Source: Dipylidium caninum (Eukaryota > Platyhelminthes > Cestoda > Cyclophyllidea > Dipylidiidae). Taken from it: a stretch of DNA of 64,000 nt. The position numbers and the translations under genes were made by a program. This document shows positions 11,468 through 23,690 of the stretch, one piece after another (position 1 is the first letter of the stretch; every line of letters begins with the position of its first letter). The notes under the pieces are model-generated. The model did not search any database. It was not told where the DNA came from and saw only the letters and a program-made list of their open reading frames with translations. The stretch covers positions 1 to 64,000 of the forward strand of contig QEYB01001503.1 of NCBI GenBank assembly GCA_017562135.1. The letters run 5' to 3'.

Positions 11468-11995
11468 CTAGATTATAGCCTTTTCAGTAGGTCGATGTAT
11501 TTTCTTATCCATTCGGCCCCATTCGCCTTTATATCCTGCCTGAGCTGTTGGCTTATCGACCATTGGCTTGAAGTCAGTGCGCGCAACGGGGTGTTCGTCG
11601 CAAGTTGCCACCGACGCACGCCTTTCCACAGATTCACCTCGTAATAAACCCGTGAATTGACACCTTTGCGGCGTAGCACATGAACGAATACGATGAGACG
11701 AGGTGGCCACAGTTGGTTTAATGCTGAGTCCAAGGTAGTGGTAATGTGCCAATTACCTTGCAAATTGTCGCTGCAAATACTGCAGCTACTAACGAAATTT
11801 TGTCATCAAATGTGACAACTCCCCAAACAAGTAAGCAGTCCACACTTACACCAGTGCCCCCAAACCATTCTCTGTGTTCGAAATCATCTCGAATGAGGAG
11901 ATTCGAGGGATGACCGTTCCAAGCCCAATGCAAAGGAACGTGATTCACAAATTTGAGTACGAGACATTTCGCCAGAACGCAGTAGGAGAATTTAC
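11468..11995 (-). pseudogene. Possible divergent family remnant upstream of the 10.8-11.5 kb gene (left arm)
   Basis: A strong acceptor (CTTTTCTGTTTAG) at 11996 opens a 239 nt frame that starts like a family exon 2 (a Cys soon after the junction, helix-like AKCLVLKFVNHV) and ends at AAG|GTAATT. After 33 bp a second frame runs to a stop at 11473 and contains VYYEVNLWKG and ISQQLRQDIKANGAEWI, similar in layout to exon 3. The final Cys is absent. The mirror copy (59438-59959) has a TGA in the first frame. Homology to the family is inferred from layout only. Confidence 0.35.
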
Positions 11996-12654
11996 CTAAA
12001 CAGAAAAGGGCAATTCACGATTTAGTGCCTATTTTGCAGAAAAGAATCGCAAACGAAATTGTGCCACCTAGTGGTCACCATCAACTGAAATAGCTTTTCT
12101 GAGGATCGTCCGGACGGAAATTTTGTGTCTGAATTAATGAAATGCCCGACGCTCTACTCTCGTCATTGCCCATGGGTGGACACTTGGAAATGGGCAATGC
12201 ATGTCCTATCAAAGTAGGTGGTTTAGTAGAGTGAAACTAGCTGGTACCTCCGAATTTCCTTACATTGTCTGCACTTTGTTGGGGATCAGAAAATTACCAC
12301 CCTCTCCTTGTTTTTGATACTCCTTCAAATGCTGATAAACAAACACTGAACGTCCGGCCTGATTGACGCCTTCTCCATGGTGAGGAGGCGGTTCTTATGG
12401 GGACAAATTGAAGTGGTCACAGGGGTCTCGGCATTGTTGGCACGGAGACAGCAATTAAATGTTTATGATCCAGTGTCGTGGACCTCCTCCATGGACCAGA
12501 CCAGACATGATCAGTTGCCGGTGGTGGTGATGGACATGGGGAGCCACAGAGACAAGGAGATCACGAGGAAGTAAGGCATTGCAAACGGGCTCATTGGTGT
12601 CTCGATTAGCTACCCAAAAGAGCCACTTAGCAATGAGCTGCATCAAGTCTGAAC

Positions 12655-12860
12655 GTCAGATTTTGTGCAACGTGGGGAAAGAAAACATCAGCACACCAAC
12701 TCTACTGGACCAAAACACTTTCTCGTATGCCCTGAATAAGTGCGAAGGAGTGAAGTAGACTTTCGTGAAGTCCAAGTTCAGCGCAATGCCGATATTCCTG
12801 ATAGCCTCTCTACTACACGTCCTCACCCCGCACCTCAACACATTATAATTGCTGTTTTGA
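12655..12860 (+). pseudogene. Promoter plus truncated signal-peptide exon (relic, left arm)
   Basis: This resembles the region from just upstream of the TATA box into exon 1 of family genes: an AAACACTTTCTCG block, a weak TATA-like AATAAG, then ATG at 12787 followed by a hydrophobic run (MPIFLIASLLHVL). The frame stops after about 20 codons and no exon 2 follows. The mirror is at about 58584-58780. Confidence 0.5.
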
Positions 12861-12959
12861 GAAGGTGGGCAGCGTGTGCCCGTTTTGAGTAAAGTCCCGT
12901 CAGGTCGTTGTGTGTGCGGTATCAATTTGCGAATTCAACACGCCAAATTATGCCATTTT

Positions 12960-13660
12960 TCGCCATAACAAGATATGTAAACAGATAATAAGAACAGAGT
13001 ATTGTCAACATTTCAAGTCGCAAGTATGGGCTGTGAGTTCCCATATCAAGCCAAGGTGCTGCCCACGCCAAACAGGAAGTATCCTGCAACAACAGATCTG
13101 TATGAAAGCTCAGAGCGAAATTGCCATGAAGTAGTGTTCCTAATTTCCTTATGGTTAAGCGACAACCACTTACGTAACACAAAGTCTATGAATCCCAGCA
13201 ATCCGTCTTCCATTCCACCAATGGCTGCTGACCGGATTGTGCAACATCCGATTTCGTTAACAGATGAACACTGCCTAGCATAGGCGATGTGGATGGTGCA
13301 AAGGCTACTCATTCTTCCATCTGGGTGAGCCACAGTGATGCCACCTTGGCACTCGCCCGAACTCTCGCTCACCTTGCATGGCAAAAGCAGAATCCACTCA
13401 CTGAGCAAGCCTTTGCACCCAGTCGACAGTGCCTTCAGTTGACCGCACCAGTCGGCGTCAGGAGACTGAAATGTTAGCTAGTTGAAACACTCTTGCCAAT
13501 CTTTCGGCATTTATTCGCCCTACCTAAAGATGGGGGACCGACATCGATTCACCCGGCCTTAGCAAGTACGCTGTAACTGAAATTGTCGCTCGTGGTTAGT
13601 TATCTTGCGGGATGTGGAAACAAAGGTCACTTCACATCACATCACAGGAATTGGAGTGGG
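12960..13660. other. Arm sequence, no supported gene
   Basis: Mirrored at about 57690-58480. A minus-strand frame at 13046-13408 (right copy about 57941-58237) is shared over about 85 codons and then diverges at the point where the right arm has extra sequence. It has several Cys but no start context or splice pattern I can support. Confidence 0.4.
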
Positions 13661-13664
13661 CTGT

Positions 13665-14130
13665 CCTGACGGCGTTAAATTAACGTTGCAATAGACCGCA
13701 GTTACTGGCAAGGCGGTTCGGGTCTGGCAGATTTCGCCGTTTCCTCCCTAATAACGCGGATTTGCAGATGAAGAAAGCCAATAGTTCACATGGAAGTGAG
13801 TAGATAGGCTGTCACAGGTCAACATTATGCAGACGTCTGTCTTCACGAAGGCCTCCTCCAATCCTCCCCACTTACATAGGCTTTGCGAGAAAGTGTTTCG
13901 GTTATCTAGTTCAGCAGGGTGGATGTAGTGGTGTGAGTTCACATCGTGTCCCACCATAAGGACAGTGGAAACTACTTGGTGGACTAAAAATACTGGTCCT
14001 TACTACCTTTGATGACCCCCTAAACATGCCCCCAATTTTGGGCCTTGTTTCAGAGTGTGGTTGGTGCTCTGCCATGGAGGTGAACGCGAGCCCAAGTGAG
14101 TCCACTGGTGGCGTCACTCCTGTTGACGCA
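13665..14130 (-). pseudogene. Gene-loss scar: family promoter joined to family 3' flank (left arm)
   Basis: Read on the minus strand, the conserved upstream region (CAAAATTGGGGGCATG and the block before the TATA position) runs into the ATGTTGACC start of exon 1. It then jumps within about 25 bp to the 3'-flank sequence (CATGTGAACTATTGGCTTTC), which in intact copies lies after the stop codon. Nearly the whole gene body is missing. The right arm shows the same junction, so the deletion predates the arm duplication. Confidence 0.7.
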
Positions 14131-14492
14131 GTTAGGTGAACGAGCAGCCTGGTTTATTGCTCAGAGATATCTTCCTCTAAATTTACTTAAGTAATCCCTA
14201 CGATATTTAGTGCAGGATTTCCCCAGATCCACCTAAATTGCTTTACTCAACACTGCGTGTCGACATCTCGCATCCACTCCTTGCTGCCATCATCCGAATT
14301 GACATGCAAAGATGTTTATCGCCAGTCTTATCGTTTCATAGCCACTGTGGAATCAATGTCATTGACAAGCGGATCTGTGCACTGACGTTCAGGAGAGGAG
14401 GACAGTTTATGACTTCTCATATACATCTGCGGATTCCTTCTCATGCCATCAGTGAATCCAATGTCGACAGGAGAAGATGTTTATCTTGAATG

Positions 14493-14915
14493 GATATAAG
14501 CGCAAAGCGATAACATGGCGCGTGATAAATGGATTTGGTACCTAACCTGGAATAACTCGTTCCTACTTCTACTCACCTCTCCTTAAATCTTTTCATCCCA
14601 TTTCCATGTCCCCTTCTCGAAATGCCGGACCTCAGAACCCTCGCTGCCCTTCTACTTATCACCTCCTCTTGACCATCTTTCCCCGGCGCATGTTTGGCTA
14701 ACATCACTATAACTGCAACTGTGGCCAATGCGCCAATGTTGGGTGACACATATTACATGCGCTGCCATGTCACATTCAATCCCAGTTCACTACACACTCT
14801 TCTAGGAATGCTAATGTCTCGAGGTCGAAGCACGAGCCCCATGCATTCCTCTCGGGTTGAAGTGACCTTCCTCTCTAGTGCCAAGGAAAGTGGCTTATGG
14901 TATTGTGTGGTGTGA
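14493..14915 (+). pseudogene. Ig-like secreted reading frame with an in-frame TGA (left arm)
   Basis: ATG 14622 starts a signal-like run (MPDLRTLAALLLITSS). One TGA follows at 14670-14672, then the same frame continues to 14915. The continuation contains DTYYMRCHVTF and, about 50 residues later, KESGLWYCVV. This Cys...(D/E)SG.(Y/W).C arrangement is the hallmark of immunoglobulin-type folds. A TATA-like ATATAAG lies near 14493. All three copies in the window (also 56411-56716 and about 46960-47180) keep the TGA at the same place. Either all descend from one pseudogene, or the codon is bypassed by splicing or readthrough. A following frame at about 15040-15200 may be a second exon. The Ig assignment is from motif spacing only. 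Confidence 0.45.
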
Positions 14916-15507
14916 AGAGGGAGTTTTACTTTGCGTTGCTACGAGAAACTGAAGACAGCGAAAATGGAGTCCTGGTACACGCGTTCTTTCAGAGATCAGT
15001 GGTGTAAAAACCAAGACGACAGCTGATGACAGCCGCTTTACTCACGCAACTTGAAGGGAGAAAAGGAGAGCACAGAGTCAGTAATCGGCATATTTCATCT
15101 CAATTCTGGTATAAGAGGAGACGCCTCAGTAGTACTCGAGTTTGGATTTGCAAATTCACCCTCTAAATGTGAGAAGAAAGTGGCGAAGAAGAGACTAACT
15201 GGTGCTACATCAACCACCATGGGGTGACTGAGGAGAAGCATCAATATATCTTCTATATAGAGGAAGTGCGGAATGCTGTCACTGAAATTGCAGTTCGTGG
15301 TTAGTTATCTTGCGGGATGTGGAAAAGACGGCCACGTCACTGCACGTCACGCGATGGCTGCAGGCTCTCATACTCAAACGAATGAATTAGGCACACTTTC
15401 TAACTGCTGGAAATGCGGTCCGAGATAGTATTTGTAAAGAAGTATCTCATAGCAGTATATCAGTCACGCTGGTGAACGGCATTTCCAGTTCTCTTGAAGT
15501 TATCGTA

Positions 15508-18457
15508 TATGAGGTCCGCTCTTGTGAGGCTGCTGCTTACACTTTGGTTGCCTTGGGTCGTTCCTTGTCTTGAATGCGGTATAAGACCTATAAACCCCTG
15601 AAGCCATTCTCTCTCCCAGCTTAATAGCTAAGTTGTAGTTAAATGAGAGGTCAGTTGAACAAGCACATAGGCGTCCGCGATGGTCGCATGATGCAATGGA
15701 TATGAGTTACAGAGCAGCTATTCCCCTCTTTCAACATGGGTAGAAAGGCGATCCAATGGCCTCTTTGATGGGGAGACTAATGGAGGTGATGCACCAACAG
15801 AGTCGATTGTCTCGTCTTCTCGTACAGACTGCCTTCGGGAAACCTCGCGAATTGACCTCTGTCCTCTCATCTTTCGACAGAGGCGATAAATACCGAAGGC
15901 GGGATACAGGGAGTGAGAAGAGTCTTACGACAAGCTAACATTCTACTCTTGTCAGGCTGATTTGACTAGCCAAATGGAGGTAACGTGGGTTGAAGGCGAA
16001 GGTTTTCTCACAGAGTCGACGGTGCTTTTCAAGTCTCTCTAGTGGCAACTACCGTGTAGGCTGTCCTCGTTGCGGCCTCTGTCAACTTGAAAGATAACTT
16101 CCAGAGGACAGGAGATGCCGTTCACCACTGTGACTGATAAACTACAATGATATATTTCTTTACAAATATTACCTAGGCAGCATTTAAACATGCAACGACG
16201 AACATTTGAACGCTACCTTTGTACCATTCACCCGATACTTCCAGGTATTGTATACCGTAACCTCATCTGCGGTGAGATAATACCTAAATATGCATGTGAA
16301 GGGCAAATCAACGACGTTGTAGGCGTTGCGCTACAAACTGCGTCTTGCCTTAGTAACCTGATTGAAGTGAAAAACGACATTCCCAAACTTTTTATTATCC
16401 ACCAATAAACTTGTGTGGCAAAGTGTGTTAGCCAGTAGGACAGACGGAACCACTAAGTGGACGCCATCGTCAATCGTCACGCTTCCGTAGAAGTTCTCAT
16501 GCGTCGAGTGTGTCACCATCAACATCATATCCCGATGTATAGTTACAATTTTCGACGTCTGACAAGGTGGTTGGGAGAGGTGAATGCAGCGCGTACCGAT
16601 CGTGGCCGACGAAGAGGCAATGAGACATTTGGACAGAATGGTGTGAAGTCAGCCTTATGCAGTGAAGAGGTGAAAACTAGAGGTATCGCTCGCGTTTCAT
16701 CCGACCCTCACGCTACATAAAGTAGTCATGGAGTAGGTTGCGATGCCGACGCGACTCGGCTTTCACAACTATTTGTCCTATTCCAACCCCTGGCACATGC
16801 CTAGAAGACGCGGTTATGGTCCACATTTCGTGATCGTTTGCTGTCTGTTTACCCTTTCGTTACAACATAACCAGACCTTAAACTGATCAATGCTACCCAC
16901 AATCCACAACTTCCACCTGAAATGCTATTTTGTTGAAATAGCTGTTTTGACAGGTTGCTGTCAGGAAAGGAGACACAAGATGGCATGCCTAGTTTGTAAA
17001 GATCTCACCCTTTAACCATTTTGGTGAGTTCCCCAACGAGGCCTCGGTATTTCCCTCCACACGCCAGTAAGGGGAGAGCAGTGATAAACGTCTCCTTAGC
17101 TTTTGAAAGTCGTTTCAGCAAGTAACGACATCCAACAGTGGAATGCGCCTCCTCCAGAAGGGTGAAAAGAGTTCGAATAAAGTGACAACATAATTGCGAA
17201 TTACCGGACGTCTTAGACATGTGCACGAGGAAATGAACACTTTAGGGAGAATAGAGCAGTTGTAGCTGCGGTAGATGACAAGTCCACACTTTCCATAGCC
17301 TATGCAGATTGAGTATTTGATTGGTAAAGAAGAGGAGATGTTTAGTTGGTTGACAAAGGCAGTTACTACCTGAATTATTGGTCCAACAAGTGTTTACCTT
17401 TGTGGCTATAGTGAGAGGTGAGTAGACACACATCTGCACCACAACAGGGCTTAGCCAATAGAATTTGCTGCAAGACTCAAGAATTGGGAGGAGGGAAAAA
17501 GCCTCTCGAGAAGTCAGCGTCTGGTGACATGTGTACCTTCATGATAGTCCATTTGCTCGGTCTCCTCGCCTCCCATCCCACTGTCTCCGCATGTTCAACG
17601 ACGCCTCATGAGACGGAAATGGAGCTCTATGTGTCCACTTCCAGAGTGCTTGCGGAAAATTGTCCTTCTTCCAGTTCCCCATCAAGAGCCTCACTCACTG
17701 CAGTGTACACCACCCTCAGACGATGCAACTCACTCGGCGCACACAGTGCCTGGTCAGCCACCGTACATAGTCAACGACAACTACGACATAATGGGGGTTG
17801 CGAAGCACTCGACGTACAAGACTTTCAGTAGCATGTCGATTGGAAACTTGTCCATATCATGGCACTTGCTGGCCGATTTGGGCAAGTCCAAATCGAGAAC
17901 CCTTCGGGAGCCGTTGCATTTGTCGCGAGTTTGAAACTTCAGTGACAATTGAAGAGTTCCATGTGACCTCGTCAGTCTGTACGGGGGATTCGCAGGTGAT
18001 GTCTCTTATAATAACTGCATTTCCGTTCCTCATCCCATCTCATCCGTAAGAGCATAACCCACGGTGCTTACACTGTCAAGGTATTAGCGTTCGCAGGAGT
18101 ATTTCAGGCGAATAAGTCATTGCATGAGGTTTTAGTACTCAAGATTTTGAATTACCATGTGCTGGATGGAGTTTCCCATCTGTCATTGCCAAGTCTCAAG
18201 GAGAGCATTAGAGAAAAATCTGTAATGGATTATAATTCTCCCATTCCAAATACCGCTTTTCGACTCACCCAAATTGGCGGCTGTCTAACCTGAGTTATCT
18301 GGCCTCCCACTGTCAGCAGCTCCTACATCTCAAGAAATCTGTCTCGGCCCCCCGAGTAGTAGTCTTCTTTTCGAGTAAAAGCAGATTTTTTGGAGGAAAC
18401 AGTGAAAACTGCCAGAATCGAAATGCCTGGATAGCAGCCGACAGCTGATGCGGACTT
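15508..18457 (+). repeat. Left-arm-only segment (about 2.95 kb) interrupting arm pairing
   Basis: Pairing with the right arm stops near 15508 and resumes at 18458. The segment is a patchwork. 15510-15690 matches 49431-49610 directly. 15880-16170 matches 55590-55900 directly, and so is an inverted copy of the adjacent 15400-15505. 16330-17380 matches 6530-7550. 17529-18280 is a family pseudogene. Its start coincides with a sequence that in the spacer ends exactly at the inner arm boundary. Confidence 0.8.
17529..18280 (+). pseudogene. Secreted-family pseudogene, all three exons present but broken
   Basis: Exon 1 starts at 17529 with a good signal peptide (MCTFMIVHLLGLLASH) and keeps the ACST motif. 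Its donor position reads GCGGAAAATT instead of CAGGTAATT, so the GT is lost. Exon 2 starts at 17757, but the PCQPP Cys is changed (PGQPP), and an internal deletion leaves 239 nt, giving a stop at about 17932. Exon 3 (from about 18050) keeps HGAYTVKVLAFAG in spirit but has lost the final Cys (AFRLT). It lies within the left-only segment and has no mirror copy. Confidence 0.85.
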
Positions 18458-19660
18458 CCAAATTACAGTCTGGCCCACGTGATCTGTTTCTCAGTGCAGA
18501 AGGACGCCCATTATTGTTGAAAGCCAACTCCGATGAGATAACAGCCAACTGTGCAGTGTTGAGCAGTTGACCTGACAGAGCCGATGTCATCGGGAAGTAA
18601 CCATCTCCGCAGATACTGCAGCCGAATAGGCAACCTAGAGCGTGGGGCATCACGGTCATTTAAACAAAACACTTCTGTCGCGCTGAAAGGCAGCTGCGTA
18701 GCTTTTCCGCATCCGAGATTTGTCATTCTCATAGGCAGCAGATGAACCCACAAAGAGTTCTCCGAACTGGTGGATGGAGGGCGCCTCGCAGAATGTGGAG
18801 GCCCCATGTCACATGAACGCATTACTCGACTGGTGCTATTGTGGCTTTTACTTACAAATGAAACATTAAAATTTATTCATAAAAATGTAACATTATTCAG
18901 TTGTATACTTCAGTTTTGCCGATAAGCTTTTGCCACTGCCATAGCGCTTCTGATTTTGCTATCAAAACCTGAAGTAAGTGTGATTTGCCACTTAAGGGCT
19001 TCTAGGTCGAAAACATATGTGGTTGTCCAAAAGCGCGAAGTGAGATTTACATGGGGAATGCGTGGGCAGAAGACTAAACGCCCTCAGTCTCCTCATCTTA
19101 TTGCACTGGCGAGAAATGCCAAAGGCAGGATAAATGGAGTGGGTAGAATCTTCCAGCTAACACACATTTTTGTCTACTACTGAGGCTGATCTGTGCATTA
19201 GCAATAACCTCAGCTCTCCTGACAGGAAGAGACCCTGGTCGTCACAGACGGAGAATCACTGGCAAATTCTTGAAGAAGTCCATAATTACCTTTAATGCAC
19301 ATATTGTCTAAATTGCCTTCTTTGCCTGCAGCACCGGAGCCTCAACAAGCAACGCTGTTCATACACCTGAGATGGCAGCCCTTTTCTCACATTACCATGT
19401 CGCTCTCCACGTCTAAAGTAGAATGTGAACAGAACGAAAGCTCAGTGCTCCTCAGTTGGCTGCTCTCTCACTGCAGTGGATCCCGAATAATTCATGCATG
19501 GTCTGAGTGGGATGAGGTTGCTGCGGCTGATTGTGAATTGGACACTATCGCACCGGCTGGCCGATGGCTGAACTCAAGGCGAATGGGATCTAACTGCCTT
19601 CATCCCACCTCCAAGCAACCGACTCTTTTGGAGCAAAAAGGCCACTATTTCAAGTGAAGA
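18458..19660. other. Arm sequence, no supported gene
   Basis: Mirrored at about 54260-55435. Frames at 18330-18822 (-) and 18956-19183 (+) have mirror partners with scattered changes. A block around 19090-19170 (GCCAAAGGCAGGATAAATGG, CCAGCTAACA) recurs near 15890, 55600 and 57830, a dispersed non-coding repeat. Confidence 0.5.
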
Positions 19661-19714
19661 GCATAGTTTATTGAGATACAAATGGCGCGTAACTTGGGTT
19701 AGGCAGCAGTCATT

Positions 19715-20462
19715 CTATGTGAGTCGACAAGCGGCATTTAGAGTGGATGAGTTAAACCACCTCACAACTTTCCTCCGAATACTCTCCTTGTGATATGCCA
19801 ACGACTCATCTAAGACTGCATCCAGCACACGGTACTTCCGAGCCTCGTGTACGGTGACCGCATGCAATGACTTATCAACTCGGAAGAATGCTGTGAATTC
19901 AAAGGCCTTGATGATGTAGGCGCCACGAACCACTCTGTTGGAAAGGAGATGTAGTAGGGGTGGAAAGTGAGTCTACTTTAGGCGACATTACCTGTGAATA
20001 TTTTTGGTTGTAAGAACGAGGTCGAAGAAAAGATTTTGTACTGACACTGAAATTTCAAACTCCCGATCGGGCACAACCACTTTACTCAAAGTGGTTTTCC
20101 ATGTGCATTTTCCCAAATCGGCCAACAAATACCGTATTCCGTAGCTTTCTCCGATCAGCATTGTTCTGAAAATCTCGTACGTCAGGTACCTTGCCACTCT
20201 CATTATATCCTGATGTTTACTAACGATGCTTCGTGGCTGACAAAATGCTGTGACGAGGGAGAGGCATATTATTAGGATTGTGTGCATTAGGTGGGTGAAG
20301 CACCGGCTTTGAGATAAAAAAAAACAGAAAATTACACGCCATATTTGTGATGCTGGAAACATAGAGTGCATCTTCTGTCTCATGCGACGCCGTTGAACAT
20401 GCGAAGACGTTGATGTGAGAGGAGAGGAGACAGAGAAGATGCGTTATTACGAGGATGAACAT
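19715..20462 (-). CDS. Secreted three-exon family protein (intact left-arm copy)
   Basis: Minus-strand exons are 20462-20336 (127 nt), 20247-19992 (256 nt) and 19934-19715 (220 nt), giving 200 aa. Introns of 88 and 57 bp have GT-AG borders. The signal peptide (MFILVITHLLCLLSSHINVF) is followed by the ACSTASHET motif. Exon 2 has CQPRS, the helix around IMRVARYLTYEIFRTML and LLADLGKCTW. Exon 3 has RGAYIIKAFEFTAFFRVDKS and ends NAACRLT. A TATA box (20518-20512) lies 56 bp before the ATG, and AATAAA (19672-19667) about 40 bp after the stop. All frames are open and conserved Cys are present, so this is one of the best active candidates. The right-arm partner has lost a base in exon 2. Confidence 0.85.
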
Positions 20463-20511
20463 TTTGCTGAACTCTGCCTTCACGGAGGCCTCTTTCACTC
20501 ACTCTCAGCAC

Positions 20512-20640
20512 TTATATAGGCTTTACAGAAAAGCGTATTGCTACAGCAGGGTGAATGCGCTGGTGTTTGCTTACGTTGTGTTGAACCACAGGGACGATGG
20601 AAACTAATTATTGGAGGAGAAATTCAGGTGCCGACTACCT
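20512..20640 (-). promoter_or_regulatory. Promoter of the 20 kb family gene
   Basis: TATATAAG at 20518-20512 and an upstream block (CTGTGGTTCAACACAACG on the minus strand) that matches the corresponding position before the 4.6, 42.0 and 47.9 kb genes. Confidence 0.65.
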
Positions 20641-20699
20641 TTGATGGTCAATTAAACTAACCCCCGTTTCGCCTGCCCACCTCTCCATCAAATAAACAA

Positions 20700-23000
20700 A
20701 CGCGGACCTTTTTACTCCGGGGTAAATCTGTACATGATCAGTCACCAAAATAAAATTACCATACCACGTGAGATGATTCCTAAGAGGGCTAGTAATTCAC
20801 ATCTCGCCTTCAAACACTGATATCTCCTCGTTTCCGTAAAGCAACACATAGCAGCATTTTCATGAACATGGGCACCTAACACCATCATTTCATTTGAAAA
20901 GCAGAGGATGGAAAGCACTCGAATTGATGCTTTTGGTTGACGCCATAAGATTTTGTAGGAATTGGAGTATTATCAAGAAGAGAATATTCACCTGCGTAAG
21001 TTGTGTATTCGTAATCTCCTCAAAAGCCGCGCGAAATCAGATTCGAGCTCGCCTGCCAGTCTTAAAACCCCAATGGCCGCGGAGGGAAGAATGCACTGTG
21101 TGCACAAAGTGGACAAGGGAGGAATTGTGCAACACGTGTTAGGAGAGGTGTTTAGTTAGTCTTATGCATTGAAGGGCGGAAAAGAAGGATCAGCGGTTTC
21201 GTTGCAGAGAGAATTTGGACAGGCAAGAGAGCTACACAGTAGACGGTGAAGGCATGTAATGCGGCCATTGGGAAGGCTATCGGGTCAGTGAGCCTGGCAA
21301 TTTGTCAGTCTGCCTCATTTCGGTCCACCTATGCATGCCTGCATTATTTGCCCCTTAATGCAAGATCCGGGATAGGCTGGGCCAGTTGCAGGCATACTGC
21401 ATGAACCCTCGCTTCCCTCTTTTCCTGCTAACCAGGTAAATCACTTTTTCGTGTTTACTTGACTTATCGCCAATCTCTTCACCGTGTTCCAAAAAGTTGA
21501 GCGCCAGCCTTGTCAAGGGTACTCATCAAGAGCTCCCGTTTTCAGTCAGGTATTCCTCAGCCACTTGCACCTACCGGCAATGATGACTCCAACTGTGGTA
21601 TACTCTTATGCGCCCACACATGCAGGCACTAACAGCCTGAGCGTATTTATTTGACCACGACTTAACTGAGAAATCTCGTCAAAACCTGAATGAAGTCAAA
21701 TTGTATGTGCAAGCATGTTCAATAGAATATAAAATACAGGTGGAAAGTGGGATTCTGGTTTACAATAACCAGGTTACTTGCTGCTTGTAGCGTGATGAAA
21801 AGGCAAACAGGTACCGAGGAACACTCACGGTGTAGGGGGTAGAGCCTTGCCTCCACAGCCTGTAAGTGGGTGGTAATCTTGCAAAATTAGGTGGAATCCG
21901 AGCCTCATCGACACGATTGCCCTCCTCACCTCCCAGACTCATAACGTCTACGCTCAGAAGGTTACATTCTGCTGCCGGACTTCACTGGCATTTTTTGGAT
22001 CTCTGTACGGTGATTGCACCTCAGTTTGGCGTGATGTATGGGCGAAGGAGATGTCTATCACTGTCGTCTGCGTTCTGTTCTGCTACAGAGTGCCGCATGA
22101 AATACCATCGTTGGTACTCGACTTCACATCTTTACCGCACAAGCCCGACTTCTCATCATTTTACCCATCTCTTTCATAATCGCCCCGTCAAACGCGCTTG
22201 AGCACACTGCATTCTGCGTTCCACGTCACTCTGTCAATTGTCGAGCACTGTCATTAGATATTGGGATTTAATGTAAGTCAAAGGATGATTGGTGCTGGCG
22301 TCTGCGAAGCACATTCGTCGGTCTTTGTGGGAAAGAGTGATAATGATCGGAGAGAATGATCTGATTGATGTTTAAAAAGCTTCCTCATTGGCATCCCACT
22401 ACAAAATTTGGAGGATGTGCTCCACGCATATTGCATGTGAGGCGAGAATTACGAAATGGTGTGTGTGTGTGCCGTACCCCATGCCGTATCCTTTAAGGCA
22501 ACTCGAAAGGGAGTGGAAGCACTTAGTGAGACATCGTGTAAGATGTGAGATTTTCAAAGAAACGGTCAAATATGGGTGGGTGAGAGGAGAGACTTTTTGC
22601 CTCGGCTCACCGGCGAATGTGCCCATTTATTTGGCTCTTCAAATGGCCGTGACACATGGTCATGCGAGGCTCAAATATATTGCAGCCGAGCATTATACGT
22701 AGCAGTTTCTGATTGGCACACGACTAACCGCTACCGAATGTGCACAACCAATTGTCCTCTGCCCAGTTGACAGCATTCACCGAACACAGAGCCCCTTCGA
22801 CAGATTCAAGAGCGCGGAATACATTACTCTGTCTGCATGACGCATGACTGCCGTGACACAAACCATCTTTTCAGAAGTGACTATGTGTGTTCGATCCATG
22901 GGGCACGAGTCCCACTAAAGGAACACTGAAAACTTGTTGTGGGTAGAAACGATTAATCCCTGACTACCCTAATCGACAAAGTAATTGGGCTCCATTTCGC
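20700..23000. other. Arm sequence, no supported gene
   Basis: Mirrored at about 50915-53220. It holds a GT-rich microsatellite (about 22459-22471). A block near 21130-21180 also occurs near 8165-8210 and around the mirror sites (TTATGCATTGAAGGG type). Frames at 22388-22702 (+) and 20894-21159 (+) have mirror partners but no protein features I can name. Part of this stretch has an older direct or inverted copy at 36.5-37.36 kb. Confidence 0.5.
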
Positions 23001-23018
23001 CTGCTCACTTCTCCACCA

Positions 23019-23690
23019 TGCAAACAACGCCTCATGAGACGGAAACGGAACTCTATGTTTTTACCTCCAGAGTGCCTGAGCAAAATTGTCCGTCTTCTAG
23101 TCCCTCATCAAGTGCCTCACTTACCGCCTATCACATCACCCTCATACGACACGTGTTACTCGTTACGCAGCACCTTCTCAGCCACAGAAAATTGTCAACT
23201 AGCTCGACGACTTAATGGTGGCCTACAAGACTTGCAGGAGCATGTTGATCGTACATACGCCTAGAACACGGTACTTGCCCACCGTTTTGTGAAAATCCAA
23301 ATGAAGGACCACTCTGAGTGAAGGTGGTGAGGATGGTCGGTTGTTTCAAGTTTCAGTGCTAGTTGAAGGGCTACCCTTTGGCCTCGTTCACAGCACTCAG
23401 GCGTTTCGCGGATAATGTGGCTTGAAAATAACTGCAAGTTGCGCCCTTCATTGCATCTCATCTCCAACAGGCTAATCCGCGACGCCTACGTCATGGAAGC
23501 ATTTGCATTCACAGGAATATTCCAAGTTGACAGGCCGTTGCGAGAGGCGTCTATTCTCGAGCTTAGGGAACCATCAAGTGCTGGATAGAGTTGCCCCTGT
23601 GTCGTTGACAAGTCTCAAGGAGAGTATTAGAGAGAAAGTTGTGGTGGGATTTAATTCACTTAGTTCAAGTGTCGCTTGTCAACTCACCTA
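23019..23690 (+). pseudogene. Secreted-family pseudogene (left arm)
   Basis: Exon 1 keeps only its second half (MQTTPHETETELYVFTS); the signal peptide part is replaced. The donor is lost (GAGCAAAATT). Exon 2 begins with CACCTTCTCAGCC, so the Cys is lost, and it contains stops. Exon 3 keeps its acceptor (CTCCAACAG), DAYVMEAFAFTGIFQVD and a frameshift after SILE. The mirror copy has the same lesions, so decay came before the arm duplication. Confidence 0.85.

Noticed and set aside
14670..14672. TGA as selenocysteine in the Ig-like frame
   Set aside because: It lies in a signal-peptide region, and no supporting downstream stem-loop could be identified by eye. Pseudogene or splicing is simpler.
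22388..22702. A 104-codon frame in the left arm as a gene
   Set aside because: It spans a GT microsatellite, the mirror frame is shifted near its end, and there is no start context or splice site.
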